A stretch of DNA of 64,000 nucleotides, taken from Motiliproteus coralliicola (GTDB taxonomy: Bacteria; Pseudomonadota; Gammaproteobacteria; Pseudomonadales; Balneatricaceae). This document shows positions 54,452-63,001 of the stretch, in pieces. The translations under genes and the position numbers were made by a program. Every line of letters starts with the position of its first letter. Position 1 is the first letter of the stretch. The stretch lies in assembly GCF_003345655.1 (NCBI RefSeq), contig NZ_QQOH01000001.1, forward strand, positions 682,001 through 746,000, read 5' to 3'. Under the pieces are notes generated by a model. The model had not been told where the DNA came from, ran no database searches, and saw only the letters and a list, made by a program, of their open reading frames with translations.

Positions 54452-54487
54452 TGGACGATCTGATTCAAGGTCTGGATGATCGGATCC
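54452..54487 (+). promoter_or_regulatory. Paired direct repeat, candidate AraC operator (araC/bufBC)
   Basis: TGGACGATCTGATTC (54452-54466) and TGGATGATCGGATCC (54473-54487), 21 bases apart, between the AraC start and bufB. Matches the pair at 51641-51676. Confidence 0.72.
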
Positions 54488-54788
54488 CCGCCAGACCTCT
54501 GTGCATTTTACATTGAGAACAACATAGCAGCTGGGACAGCCACTCGGTTTGAGGTTCAACTATTAATCCGGCGGGTTAATAGATTGATGCAGGGATGCAT
54601 CAACATTGGCCGTAGTCCAATGCGAGCCCAATCAAAACAAGACGTTTCGCACAACGGCGCCGGTGTTTGATGGGCGACGGTCAAATACGGGGAAGCCTAC
54701 TTGGCCACCAGATTAAGAGTAACGGCAACATTTCATTCACTTAGTTCCAATGATTGAAGCCAAACGTGAGTCGCCGTAAGGAGAGAAA
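54488..54788. other. Promoter region of bufBC
   Basis: About 300 bases without a convincing gene between the paired repeat and bufB. A 64-codon open frame from 54476 has no ribosome-binding site or protein-like features. Confidence 0.5.
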
Positions 54789-55667
54789 ATGCAGCAGCAA
54801 TTGTTTGACAGGCAGGGCGTCGCCATTGGTGTGGGCCTTAGGCACCCGCACTATCAGGACATCTTAGCCGCCCCAGCACCCATCGATTTTGTTGAGGTTC
54901 ATTCGGAGAACTTTTTTGGCCAGGGCAGTGCGGCACGATCACTGTTGCTTGAGGTGTCGCAGCAGTACCCGGTTAGCCTTCATTCGACGGCCATGGGCCT
55001 GGGGTCTGAACACGAGATTCCCGAACCCTATCTGGATTCGCTAGGGCAGCTGGTTGAGCAGATCTCTCCTGTACTGCTGTCTGATCACGCCGCCTTTGCC
55101 TGGAGCCAATGGCGTGATAGTCCGATTCATGCTGGCGATCTGTTGCCACTGGCTTACAACGACAACAACCTAGAGATCATTTCCCGAAATATCGATCGTT
55201 GCCAGCAACGACTGGGGCGGCGCTTATTGGTGGAAAATGTCTCGGCCTATATCACGCCGAAGAACTCCAGCATGAGCGAAACCGAGTTTCTTGCAGCGAT
55301 CACCCACAAAACCGATTGCGGGTTGTTGGTGGATCTAAACAACATCGTTGTAAATGCCCGTAATCTGGCTGTTGAAGATGTCGATAGCTATGCAAAGTCC
55401 TGGTTGGATGAGATCCCTGCGGACAAGGTCGGTGAAATTCACTTGGCCGGTTATAGCGCAGCCCCCAGCGGAGAAATTGTCATCGACGACCATGCCCAGC
55501 CGGTGTCTGAAGAGGTCTGGTTGCTGTACGCCTACGCACTGAAACAGTTTGGCTCTGTCCCAACCTTAATCGAATGGGATAACCAGCTGCCCGACTGGCA
55601 AGTACTGATCGCAGAGGCACAAAAAGCCCGCGCATTGGCGAACGAGGTATTACTTCATGATGACTGA
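54789..55667 (+). CDS. bufB: MNIO (DUF692) RiPP-modifying enzyme, BufB/MbnB-like
   Basis: 292 residues, TIM-barrel DUF692 family of multinuclear non-heme iron oxidases. Iron-ligand type residues lie in V-E-V-H-S-E-N-F-F-G (about 36-45), S-L-H-S-T (about 65), S-D-H-A-A-F (about 98-103), L-V-E-N-V-S (about 150), D-L-N-N (about 185), H-L-A-G-Y and the late I-E-W-D-N. Together with BufC it should modify cysteines of the DUF2282 peptide. Ribosome-binding site AAGGAGAG. The stop overlaps bufC by 11 bases. Confidence 0.92.
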   Translation: MQQQLFDRQGVAIGVGLRHPHYQDILAAPAPIDFVEVHSENFFGQGSAARSLLLEVSQQYPVSLHSTAMGLGSEHEIPEPYLDSLGQLVEQISPVLLSDHAAFAWSQWRDSPIHAGDLLPLAYNDNNLEIISRNIDRCQQRLGRRLLVENVSAYITPKNSSMSETEFLAAITHKTDCGLLVDLNNIVVNARNLAVEDVDSYAKSWLDEIPADKVGEIHLAGYSAAPSGEIVIDDHAQPVSEEVWLLYAYALKQFGSVPTLIEWDNQLPDWQVLIAEAQKARALANEVLLHDD

Positions 55668-56412
55668 TCAACAGCGTTTGATTGCAGCGATTTTTGGTGA
55701 TGAAGGCTCCGACCAGTTCGACCCCAAAGGGCTGGCGGTGTATCAGCGCAATTTGAGGGCGACGGCCAGGCGCGCATTGAAGATCAGCTTTCCGACAGTG
55801 GTGCAGTTAATCGGCGATGAGCTTTTCCAGCAGGCCTCCGATCGATTACTAGTAGTTTCACCACCGATCGAAGGGGATTGGGGGCTGTGGGGCAGAGGGT
55901 TTGCCGATCTGCTGGATCAGCTGCCGGAATTGGAGTCCTATCCCTATGTGGGCGATTGCGCTCGGTTGGATTTTACCGTTCATATGGCCAGCCGCGAACC
56001 GCGTTCTAATGTCGATTTTGATTCCTTGCAACTGCTCGGTAGTAAGCCGATCGAGCAGCTGAGGTTGCAACTCAGTGAGTCGGTAAAGTTGCTGGAATCG
56101 GATTATCCCATCGTAGACATCTGGGTGGCTCATCAGGAAGAGACCCCTGATCCGCAGGAATGGTTTGATGCAGCCAAGGAGAAAATGCAGCGCGGGCAGG
56201 GACAGTGTGGATTGATCTACCGGGCACAGCATCGTCCTGAAGTGCGACAGCTCGGCGCGACAGAGCAACGCTGGTTCGGCGCGTTACGTGAAGGCCGCAC
56301 GCTGTCGGAAGCATTGGAATTGACGCTGCAATCTGACTTTGATTTTGAAGAGTGGCTACCGATAGCTGTGAGCCAACAGCTGATAGCGGGCATCCATAGC
56401 TCACAACAGTAG
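55657..56412 (+). CDS. bufC: DUF2063 partner protein, BufC/MbnC-like
   Basis: 251 residues. N-terminal DUF2063 helical domain (about 5-95: F-D-P-K-G-L-A-V-Y-Q-R-N-L-R-A-T-A-R-R-A) and a C-terminal region typical of MNIO partner proteins. Such proteins bind the precursor and hold it for the MNIO. It overlaps bufB, confirming coexpression. Two adjacent ATGs (55657, 55660) serve as start. Confidence 0.88.
   Translation: MMTDQQRLIAAIFGDEGSDQFDPKGLAVYQRNLRATARRALKISFPTVVQLIGDELFQQASDRLLVVSPPIEGDWGLWGRGFADLLDQLPELESYPYVGDCARLDFTVHMASREPRSNVDFDSLQLLGSKPIEQLRLQLSESVKLLESDYPIVDIWVAHQEETPDPQEWFDAAKEKMQRGQGQCGLIYRAQHRPEVRQLGATEQRWFGALREGRTLSEALELTLQSDFDFEEWLPIAVSQQLIAGIHSSQQ
56194..56201 (+). other. 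KOPS-like octamer GGGCAGGG
   Basis: GGGNAGGG reads toward the dif-like site 361 bases downstream. Another is at 39039-39046 on the same strand; those to the right of dif are on the other strand. Confidence 0.6.
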
Positions 56413-56561
56413 TGAGCCAAAACCATCTACACCCGAGCAAATTACGGATCAACAGGTGAAAACGGAGCCTCTCCACAAAGGGAAGGAGCAGGCTTCAATC
56501 GGGTGATCCAACACAAAAAAGCGAGTCCTTAGCGCAAGCGGCACATCTCTAATAATTTACC

Positions 56562-56589
56562 ATTTAACATAATCTATATTATGCGAAGC
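56562..56589 (-). other. dif: dif-like XerCD recombination site
   Basis: On the minus strand, XerC arm GCTTCGCATAA, centre TATAGA, XerD arm TTATGTTAAAT. The XerD arm is identical to the E. coli and Pseudomonas dif arm; the XerC arm keeps the CGCATAA core. The centre differs from the common TGTATA. KOPS-like octamers change strand across it, which supports a chromosomal terminus site and not a chance match. Confidence 0.82.
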
Positions 56590-57286
56590 TTTATATAGGT
56601 AGACTTCGCCTCAGATCGGGGCGCCTCGCTTGTCGGTGCGGCCTGCAGTGCTGTTGAAATTGCCGTGGCTTACAAAGGCGTTACTTAGAGCACGCAATTG
56701 CCACACTCGCCTTACAGTACTCGCACCGAGTTGTCGCGCCTTTGCTCTTGTCGGCGCAACCAAGACAGGCACCCCTAGTCAGCAACCCGACGTTTATAAA
56801 ATGTCTCGGGATTCACTAGTGTTTTCTTGATGCAGCAAAACGCATGGATACATGGAGGGATTCAGATGACTGATATACATCGATCGCCTTCTTGGCGTCG
56901 TGCGTAAATTTGCAGTGGCGCCGTACGTGAAATCTGAGAACTTTTTCAGGGCAAACCCTCCGAGATTTCGGTGTAGCCATCCCTGTTTCTGTTAGGCGTG
57001 TTAGCGCTCTAGTGTTTCTTAGCCATTGCTGGTCCCTGTATTGTGGCAACAAAGCTTAAATATAGAGCGCTGTTTTAGTGAGCAATGTCTGCCGGATGGC
57101 GTATCTTACAATTTCACAACCTCGATATACTCGGACACATAGAGAGCGTCCACATAATATCTAGCAGCAGCTCAATCCTTGCTGAAGGTATAGGGCAAGA
57201 AAGTATTTCACCTGGCTATGCCTTATTTATCAGTAAGAAGACTGCATTATATCTAGTGCTTTCTAGACTTTATTGGGCCTATTGAA
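56590..57286. other. Gene-poor stretch between dif and the recombinase
   Basis: Roughly 700 bases with only weak open frames. A minus-strand frame at 56816-57052 (A-T-P-K-S-R-R-V-C-P-E-K-V-L-R-F-H-V-R-R) and a plus-strand frame at 57085-57285 lack convincing start signals or recognisable domains. They may be gene remnants. Confidence 0.45.
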
Positions 57287-57312
57287 TTACCAGTAGTAGA
57301 CACTACTGGTAA
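57287..57312. repeat. 11-bp perfect inverted repeat before the recombinase
   Basis: TTACCAGTAGT-AGAC-ACTACTGGTAA (57287-57312). Position 62 bases before the gene start suggests an operator or a recombinase core site. Confidence 0.7.
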
Positions 57313-57373
57313 CCAAGAGGCTCGGATCTTATACTCGGCCAATATCATCTACTGCTGGCTAAGGCTCTCTACT

Positions 57374-58600
57374 GTGACGCATAAATCCTTCCCTGGTATG
57401 CCGCTTTTCGATTCGGCTAAGTTCTTCAACCAGATTCCCCGAAACGCAGTATTTGCCGATCAATGCCCCGCTGTTGAAACCTTTGTTCTGGGTCTGGATA
57501 TTCAAGGCGCGCTTGATGACTATCGCTACACCAAGGACTTCCTCACCAGCTATAGCAAGAAAAGCCAGGATACCTACGACAAGTTCCGAGGCGATGCCGA
57601 ACGCCTGCTACTGTGGTCTTGGCTGATTAAAAGAAAGTCCATCGTCGAGCTACGCAGACGTGACCTTGAGGAGTATACCGACTTTGTCGCCAAGCCCGAC
57701 CCTAGTTGGCAGGCCGATAACACAGAAAGACGCTTCCTTGCGGTTAACGGTTTGCGCGAACCCAATCAACGCTGGCGCCCTTTCCGTGTCACCGGAGCCG
57801 GCAAAGGCCGCTTGAACACTAAATCCTGGCAGGGCTTGTTTTCCAACCTCAGTGTCTTCTTTAACTACCTGATGGCTGAAGATTATGCACCGGGCAACCA
57901 TATCCCTATCGTAAAGAAAAACTGCCCCTATCTGCGGCAGGAAACCGGGATCAACACGGCAAAGCGCCTGTCTGAGCTGCAGTGGGAATATCTGCTAAAC
58001 ACCGCTATCGCCATGGCTGATGCAGATCCTCAGCACGAGAGAACCCTGTTCGTAATAGCTACCTTAAAGTCTCTAAAGCTGCGCATATCGGAACTAGCCG
58101 AGCGCCCAAACTGGCTACCAGTCATGTCCCATTATCACCGCGACCATGAAGGCAACTGGTGGTACCGCACCTACGGTAAAGGTTCTAAAGAAAGAGATGT
58201 ATCCATCTCCAACGAATACCTGCAGTTTCTAAAACGCTACCGGGAGAACAGGGGTTTACCCCCCCTTCCCTCTAAAGACTCATCAGAACCGGTAATCGAA
58301 TCCAGGCTCCGCAACCGGGGTATTGGTAGCCGCCAGCTACGCAATATCGTCGAATACGCCTTCACCGAAAGCTGTGAGTCGCTATTAAATGATGGCTTTG
58401 AGGTCGAGGCCTCAGAACTCAGAGCAGCTACAACACACTGGTTGAGACATACCGGCGCGTCGATGGAAGTTGCAGCTGGCCGTGAGCTTGCTCACGTACA
58501 GGCCGACTTGGGCCACGGGAGCATCAGAACTACCGATGAGCTTTATGTGGATTCGGATAACATGGAGCGGGCATCGAGCGCTAAGAGCCAAGAGGTATAG
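57374..58600 (+). CDS. Tyrosine recombinase (phage integrase family)
   Basis: 408 residues from a GTG at 57374; an ATG at 57398 is an alternative. SAM-like core-binding domain (about 35-180) and catalytic domain (about 195-400). Active residues: Arg in S-L-K-L-R-I-S-E-L, Lys in Y-G-K-G-S-K-E-R, H355-R358 (H-W-L-R), H381 in L-G-H-G-S, and the nucleophile Y391 in D-E-L-Y-V. It is intact but alone: no excisionase, relaxase or phage genes follow. It lies 0.8 kb from the dif-like site. It is not a typical XerC/XerD by length (about 300). Confidence 0.92.
   Translation: MTHKSFPGMPLFDSAKFFNQIPRNAVFADQCPAVETFVLGLDIQGALDDYRYTKDFLTSYSKKSQDTYDKFRGDAERLLLWSWLIKRKSIVELRRRDLEEYTDFVAKPDPSWQADNTERRFLAVNGLREPNQRWRPFRVTGAGKGRLNTKSWQGLFSNLSVFFNYLMAEDYAPGNHIPIVKKNCPYLRQETGINTAKRLSELQWEYLLNTAIAMADADPQHERTLFVIATLKSLKLRISELAERPNWLPVMSHYHRDHEGNWWYRTYGKGSKERDVSISNEYLQFLKRYRENRGLPPLPSKDSSEPVIESRLRNRGIGSRQLRNIVEYAFTESCESLLNDGFEVEASELRAATTHWLRHTGASMEVAAGRELAHVQADLGHGSIRTTDELYVDSDNMERASSAKSQEV
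58263..58270 (-). other. KOPS-like octamer (minus strand)
   Basis: CCCTTCCC on the plus strand, so GGGAAGGG reads toward dif from the right. Further copies are at 58739-58746 (CCCTCCCC) and 63030-63037 (CCCTGCCC). Confidence 0.5.
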
Positions 58601-58843
58601 TTTCTCTCTAGGCCGCATCACTGCTAAATCTGGCAAGAAAGACCTTATATGACATTGAAACAATAGTTTACGGGCTCTTTTGCGGGCGCAGCCTTAAATG
58701 CCTGGCCGGTTCAACAGAGAACTGCGGTAAACCTTCATCCCTCCCCCAACAACTAAACTGTAGGTAAGCCGTTTAACTAGAACGGGCTCTGCTGCAGTGA
58801 ATAAAACCGGCGAAACAAGCTTGGTGCGAACCTGAGATCAGCT

Positions 58844-60232
58844 ATGGTCGATAGCCGCTTTAGAACCGAAACCGACAGCATGGGTGAGGTGCAGGTGCCG
58901 ACCCACGCACTCTATGGTGCCCAAACGCAACGGGCGGTCGATAATTTTCCGCTCAGTGGTATCTGTATGTCGCGGGCGTTTATTCGGGCGTTGGGGCTGG
59001 TCAAGGCCGCCTGTGCTTTGGCAAACGCGGAGCTGGGCTTACTAGAGCCAAAGTTGGCGGAGGCGATTGCCGAGGCGGCAGTGAATGTCAGTCGGGGAAC
59101 GTACGACAACCACTTCCCGGTCGATGTATTCCAGACCGGTTCGGGCACCAGCAGCAATATGAACGCCAACGAAGTAATTGCTGCATTGGCAACAGAGCTG
59201 GTTCATCATCCGGTGCACCCCAATGATCAGGTCAACATGAGCCAGAGCTCAAATGACGTGATCCCAACCTGTATCCATCTTAGTGCTGCGCTGCTGTTGC
59301 ACGATCGGCTGCTTCCGGCGCTGGATCACCTGGCCCGGGTAATCGAAAACCGGGCGATTGAACTGGATGGAGTAACCAAAACCGGCCGTACCCATCTGAT
59401 GGATGCGATGCCTGTCACCTTCGACCAGGAGCTAAGCGGCTGGTTAACCCAGATCAGACAAAGCCAACATCGCTTGGAGTCGGTACAACCGCGACTACAC
59501 CGGCTGGCCATAGGCGGCACGGCGGTGGGGACCGGCGTCAACGCACCGGATGGATTTGCCCAGCGAGTCTGTACCGAGTTGTCACAACAAACCGGCTTGG
59601 CGCTGCAACCGGCGGGCAATCATTTCGAGGCCCTTAGCTGTCAGGATACGGCGGTCGAGCTGAGCGGCCAACTGAAGACGTTGGCGGTGGCTTTAATCAA
59701 GATCTGCAATGACCTGCGTTGGGCCAACAGCGGACCTTTGGCGGGGCTGGCTGATCTGAGGCTGCCAGCGTTACAGCCAGGTAGCAGCATCATGCCGGGA
59801 AAGGTCAACCCGGTGATTCCCGAAGCCGTTGCAATGGCCTGTACCCAGGTGATCGGCAACGACAGCTGCATCACCATGGCAGGTCAGTCAGGTAACTTTC
59901 AGCTCAATGTGATGCTGCCGTTAGTGGCGCATAACCTGATACAGAGCCTGGAGCTGCTGACTAACAGTGCGGTGCTGTTGGCTAATAAGGCGATCAAGGG
60001 ATTTGTGGTCAACAGCGAACAGATCGACCAGGCGCTGGCAAGCAATCCAATTCTGGTGACCGCTCTCAATCGAGTGATAGGTTACGAGCAGGGAGCAGCC
60101 ATCGCCAAACAGGCCTACGCCGAGAAGCGACCACTGCTGGAAGTAGCTCTGGAGGTGACCGGGATGGATGAAGCGGAGCTTAAACGTCTACTCGACCCGC
60201 AACGACTAACTGGCAAGAAGACCGACTCTTAA
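58844..60232 (+). CDS. fumC: Fumarate hydratase, class II
   Basis: 462 residues, full length for FumC. Converts fumarate and water to L-malate. Fumarase/aspartase signatures: T-G-S-G-T-S-S-N-M-N-A-N-E-V (about 99-112), S-Q-S-S-N-D-V-I-P-T (about 134-143), the G-R-T-H-L-M-D-A-M-P-V region with catalytic His, and the C-terminal S-S-I-M-P-G-K-V-N-P loop (catalytic Ser). Iron-independent and oxygen-stable. Stands alone; upstream 243 bases carry no gene. Confidence 0.96.
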   Translation: MVDSRFRTETDSMGEVQVPTHALYGAQTQRAVDNFPLSGICMSRAFIRALGLVKAACALANAELGLLEPKLAEAIAEAAVNVSRGTYDNHFPVDVFQTGSGTSSNMNANEVIAALATELVHHPVHPNDQVNMSQSSNDVIPTCIHLSAALLLHDRLLPALDHLARVIENRAIELDGVTKTGRTHLMDAMPVTFDQELSGWLTQIRQSQHRLESVQPRLHRLAIGGTAVGTGVNAPDGFAQRVCTELSQQTGLALQPAGNHFEALSCQDTAVELSGQLKTLAVALIKICNDLRWANSGPLAGLADLRLPALQPGSSIMPGKVNPVIPEAVAMACTQVIGNDSCITMAGQSGNFQLNVMLPLVAHNLIQSLELLTNSAVLLANKAIKGFVVNSEQIDQALASNPILVTALNRVIGYEQGAAIAKQAYAEKRPLLEVALEVTGMDEAELKRLLDPQRLTGKKTDS

Positions 60233-60310
60233 CGTCAATATGAGAGCAAAAATGCCCGAGCTGAGTACTAGGTATATACTAAGGTTGTTGTTTCACATGA
60301 GAGGTGAGCC

Positions 60311-60481
60311 ATGAAACACGTCACCTATGAAGATATGCAAGAGCGCGCCGCATCAAAGCACGTAATTGCTGAAGAGCTTAATATAGTGGTTGCCAACACG
60401 CGGGCGTTAGCGCAGGAGGCAGATCACAAGCTTGAACGGCTGCAAGAACAGCTGCGCATCCTGGAAGAAAAGCTCAGCTAA
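60311..60481 (+). CDS. 56-residue coiled-coil protein
   Basis: ATG at 60311 with AGGTGAG four bases upstream, ending TAA at 60479-60481. Translation begins M-K-H-V-T-Y-E-D-M-Q-E-R and ends in a heptad-rich tail (L-E-R-L-Q-E-Q-L-R-I-L-E-E-K-L-S), so the second half is a coiled coil. No signal or membrane segment. Short, but the ribosome-binding site and coding pattern are convincing. I know no function. Confidence 0.65.
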   Translation: MKHVTYEDMQERAASKHVIAEELNIVVANTRALAQEADHKLERLQEQLRILEEKLS

Positions 60482-60730
60482 CCCTCCTCCTCTGCTGAAC
60501 TCAAGCCGTAACCTGAAGGTTTCGACTAGCATCGCTTTGGCCTAGAACGGTTGTCCGCTCAAGCCAGAGCTCTCCACACTCGTCTGAAATACCTAGCTGC
60601 TGGGTTAGCAGATCTTTCACCATCACTTTTATGTCCAGCCTGGCCTGCTCATCACTGGCGAAGTTGCAGTTCCAACCCTAATCTAACAAGGCAACTCCAT
60701 TTTTCTTGCTGAATTATCAAGGTATTGTCG

Positions 60731-61822
60731 ATGAGCAAGAGGCTGCCCCTTCGTCTGACCCTAACGCTAATACTGGCTGCGATCTGGCTACTTGGCATTT
60801 CCCCAGTACGTGCAGCCGAGCAGATCAAACCGGCCTTGCTGAAGGTGCCGCTGGCTTTCCCATCGGCCCTACCGGCGGTGAAAAGCTCGATTATCTGGAT
60901 GGCAGATCAGGCGGCATTGATCAGCAACGGATCGCTCAAAATCAATACTTACGAGCCGGGCCAATTGGTGGCACCCTTTGAAATACTCGACGCGGTATCG
61001 ACGGGTAAGGTCAACGCGGGGTTTTCAATCGCCGGCTATTGGGCCGGCAAGATCCCCGCCGCTAACATTTTCTCCTCCGTGCCATTTGGCCCCGAGAGCG
61101 GCGAGTTTTTGGCTTGGCTTTACTACGGGAACGGCCTCAAGTTGTATCAGCAGATGTACGACCAGGCGGGGTATTCGGTAAAGGTGATCCCCTGTGCGCT
61201 GCTGGCACCAGAGAGTGGTGGTTGGTTCAAACAGCCAATCAACGGGCCCGAAGATATTAAAGGTCTAAACCTGCGATTCTTTGGGCTCGGCGGTAAGGTG
61301 TTCAGCAAACTCGGGGCCTCGGTCTCATTGATCCCCGGATCAGAGCTCTTTGTCGCATTGGAACGAGGGGCCATCGATGCCACAGAGTTTTCTCAACCTT
61401 CCATTGATCAGATGCTGGGCTTCCACAAGATCGCCAAATACAACTACTTTCCCGGCTGGCATCAACAGGCAAGCGTGATCGAGCTATTGATTAACAAACA
61501 ACGCTGGAATTCGTTACATACCAGCCAGCAAGCGACGCTCGACATGCTGTGCAAAGCTGCAATCACCAACACCCTGGCTCAAGGAGAGGCAATCCAATAT
61601 CAAGCTATGCAGAAGAATACTCAGGAACGCGGGGTGACCAACCTATACTGGAGCCCAGAGATGCTGGCGTTGTTTGAATCAACCTGGAGTGAAGTGGTTG
61701 AAGAGGAATCAAAAGATCCCTTCTTCAATAAGGTTTGGTTGGATCTCACAGCGTTTCGGAACAATTATCGAGTATGGCAGCGCCATGCATTTCTGCCGCG
61801 ATCAACTGCCCAGCAACCCTAA
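60731..61822 (+). CDS. Orphan TRAP substrate-binding protein (DctP family)
   Basis: 363 residues from the ATG at 60731. Sec signal peptide (hydrophobic L-T-L-T-L-I-L-A-A-I-W-L-L, ending V-R-A-A). DctP-like with the K-G-L-N-L-R-F-F-G-L-G-G segment containing the binding arginine (about 180) and the conserved A-L-E-R-G-A-I-D-A-T-E. The pattern fits the TakP/7TM-acid keto-acid or mannitol/chloroaromatic group. No dctQ/dctM is adjacent, so it may serve a permease elsewhere. Confidence 0.88.
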   Translation: MSKRLPLRLTLTLILAAIWLLGISPVRAAEQIKPALLKVPLAFPSALPAVKSSIIWMADQAALISNGSLKINTYEPGQLVAPFEILDAVSTGKVNAGFSIAGYWAGKIPAANIFSSVPFGPESGEFLAWLYYGNGLKLYQQMYDQAGYSVKVIPCALLAPESGGWFKQPINGPEDIKGLNLRFFGLGGKVFSKLGASVSLIPGSELFVALERGAIDATEFSQPSIDQMLGFHKIAKYNYFPGWHQQASVIELLINKQRWNSLHTSQQATLDMLCKAAITNTLAQGEAIQYQAMQKNTQERGVTNLYWSPEMLALFESTWSEVVEEESKDPFFNKVWLDLTAFRNNYRVWQRHAFLPRSTAQQP

Positions 61823-62114
61823 TTGGTTAGCCAGACCAAGCTGTCTAAACCGCATTGACTAACAGGGATAAAGATCCAATTCCACAATGCTGCTCGTCGC
61901 CTCATCCAAATCGATCTCACAATGTTCTCGCCGAGCCATCCTGTCCTGCTTATACAAACAAAACAAAAATATATCGTCATTATATAAAGCAGTTTGGTTT
62001 CTTTAGATTAAGCAGCAATCTATCGTTAAAGGCAGAGAAATGACGTTTAGCCCTACGTCTGATTCGTGCCAAATTGGTATACGTGCATCATCGACAGAAG
62101 GAATTAGGCACAGT
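61823..62114. other. Intergenic stretch between converging binding-protein genes
   Basis: About 290 bases; I see no gene, terminator or repeat in it that I can support. Confidence 0.5.
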
Positions 62115-62900
62115 TTATTCTGCGCTCAAGGCACGTTCAGGCAGCAAAAAAGATTCCACAAGCCGATCGTATTCGCCACTTCTGATCAAGCGGTCAAATG
62201 CCAGTCGCCAGCGTGATACTTCTTCAGGAAGGGTTGCTTTAGAAAACGCTAGATGCCCCTCTGAGCGACCGAGTAATACCTGTGTGTTAATGATCTGTTC
62301 TTTACTTAAACCGGCTTCATCTAAGCTTTCTTGTAAACCCAGATCCGAAACCGTCACCAATTTCACCCTGCCGGCTTTCAGCATTTTAAAGCAGCCTGCA
62401 TAACTATGATTTTCTACAAAATGGATAAATCCATTTCGCTGTAGCAGCGAACGGTGAACGTTTCCGGATACGACACAGATCGCCCCTGCTCTGCGGGCCT
62501 GTTCAAGACTATCAATCCGAATTGGAGATGAGCGATGGCGGTAAAAAAATATCTGATCTTGCTGAAGCGGACCAACCCAATGGTATTTATGTTCCCGGTG
62601 GGGTTGGCGACTGACATTGAACAATGCGTGGTTGGGCTTTTGGTCAAGAAGTTTAAAAGCCCGTGTTATCGGCACCTCTCGAATTGTATTCGGATGGCCG
62701 ACGATCGCCATCATTGCCCTTACCAGTTCAATGTTGAAGGCGCGTTTACCACCGTGGGGTAGTCCACGTATCTGACCATATTCGTCCAGAACATGTTTTC
62801 CCTCGATATCGTGCGTTAAGAACTGAATCTCAGCGGCTCGTACTAAACCTGGGGACAGGGCCAGCACAACACATAAGATTCTTACGATCAGTATGAACAT
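62115..62900 (-). CDS. Family-3-like periplasmic binding protein
   Basis: 261 residues. Signal peptide (I-L-C-V-V-L-A-L-S-P-G-L-V-R-A-A). SBP_bac_3-like fold: A-F-N-I-E-L-V-R-A-M-M (about 54-64), F-N-V-S-R-Q-P-H-R-E (about 95-104), W-V-G-P-L and the late L-A-F-S-K-A. It belongs to the broad set of amino-acid-binding-like proteins often found without a transporter in marine gammaproteobacteria. Function not assignable. Confidence 0.8.
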   Translation of the reverse strand: MFILIVRILCVVLALSPGLVRAAEIQFLTHDIEGKHVLDEYGQIRGLPHGGKRAFNIELVRAMMAIVGHPNTIREVPITRAFKLLDQKPNHALFNVSRQPHREHKYHWVGPLQQDQIFFYRHRSSPIRIDSLEQARRAGAICVVSGNVHRSLLQRNGFIHFVENHSYAGCFKMLKAGRVKLVTVSDLGLQESLDEAGLSKEQIINTQVLLGRSEGHLAFSKATLPEEVSRWRLAFDRLIRSGEYDRLVESFLLPERALSAE

Positions 62901-63001
62901 CGCAAGACACCCCCGATTTTTGCAGGGTTGATAAACCTATCGACTCCCCTACAAAGTTTAGAACCTAAGGTGCCTTGCGAGCTAACGTGGTGTGTTATCA
63001 G

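Noticed and set aside
56975-57010. Second attC (GTTAGGC near 56993)
   Set aside because: No matching RYYYAAC partner at a suitable distance and no arm pairing in either direction.
58600-58843. Second dif arm marking the far end of a Xer-exploiting element
   Set aside because: The only similarity, GTTTAAC near 58770, lacks a XerC arm and the rest of the XerD arm.
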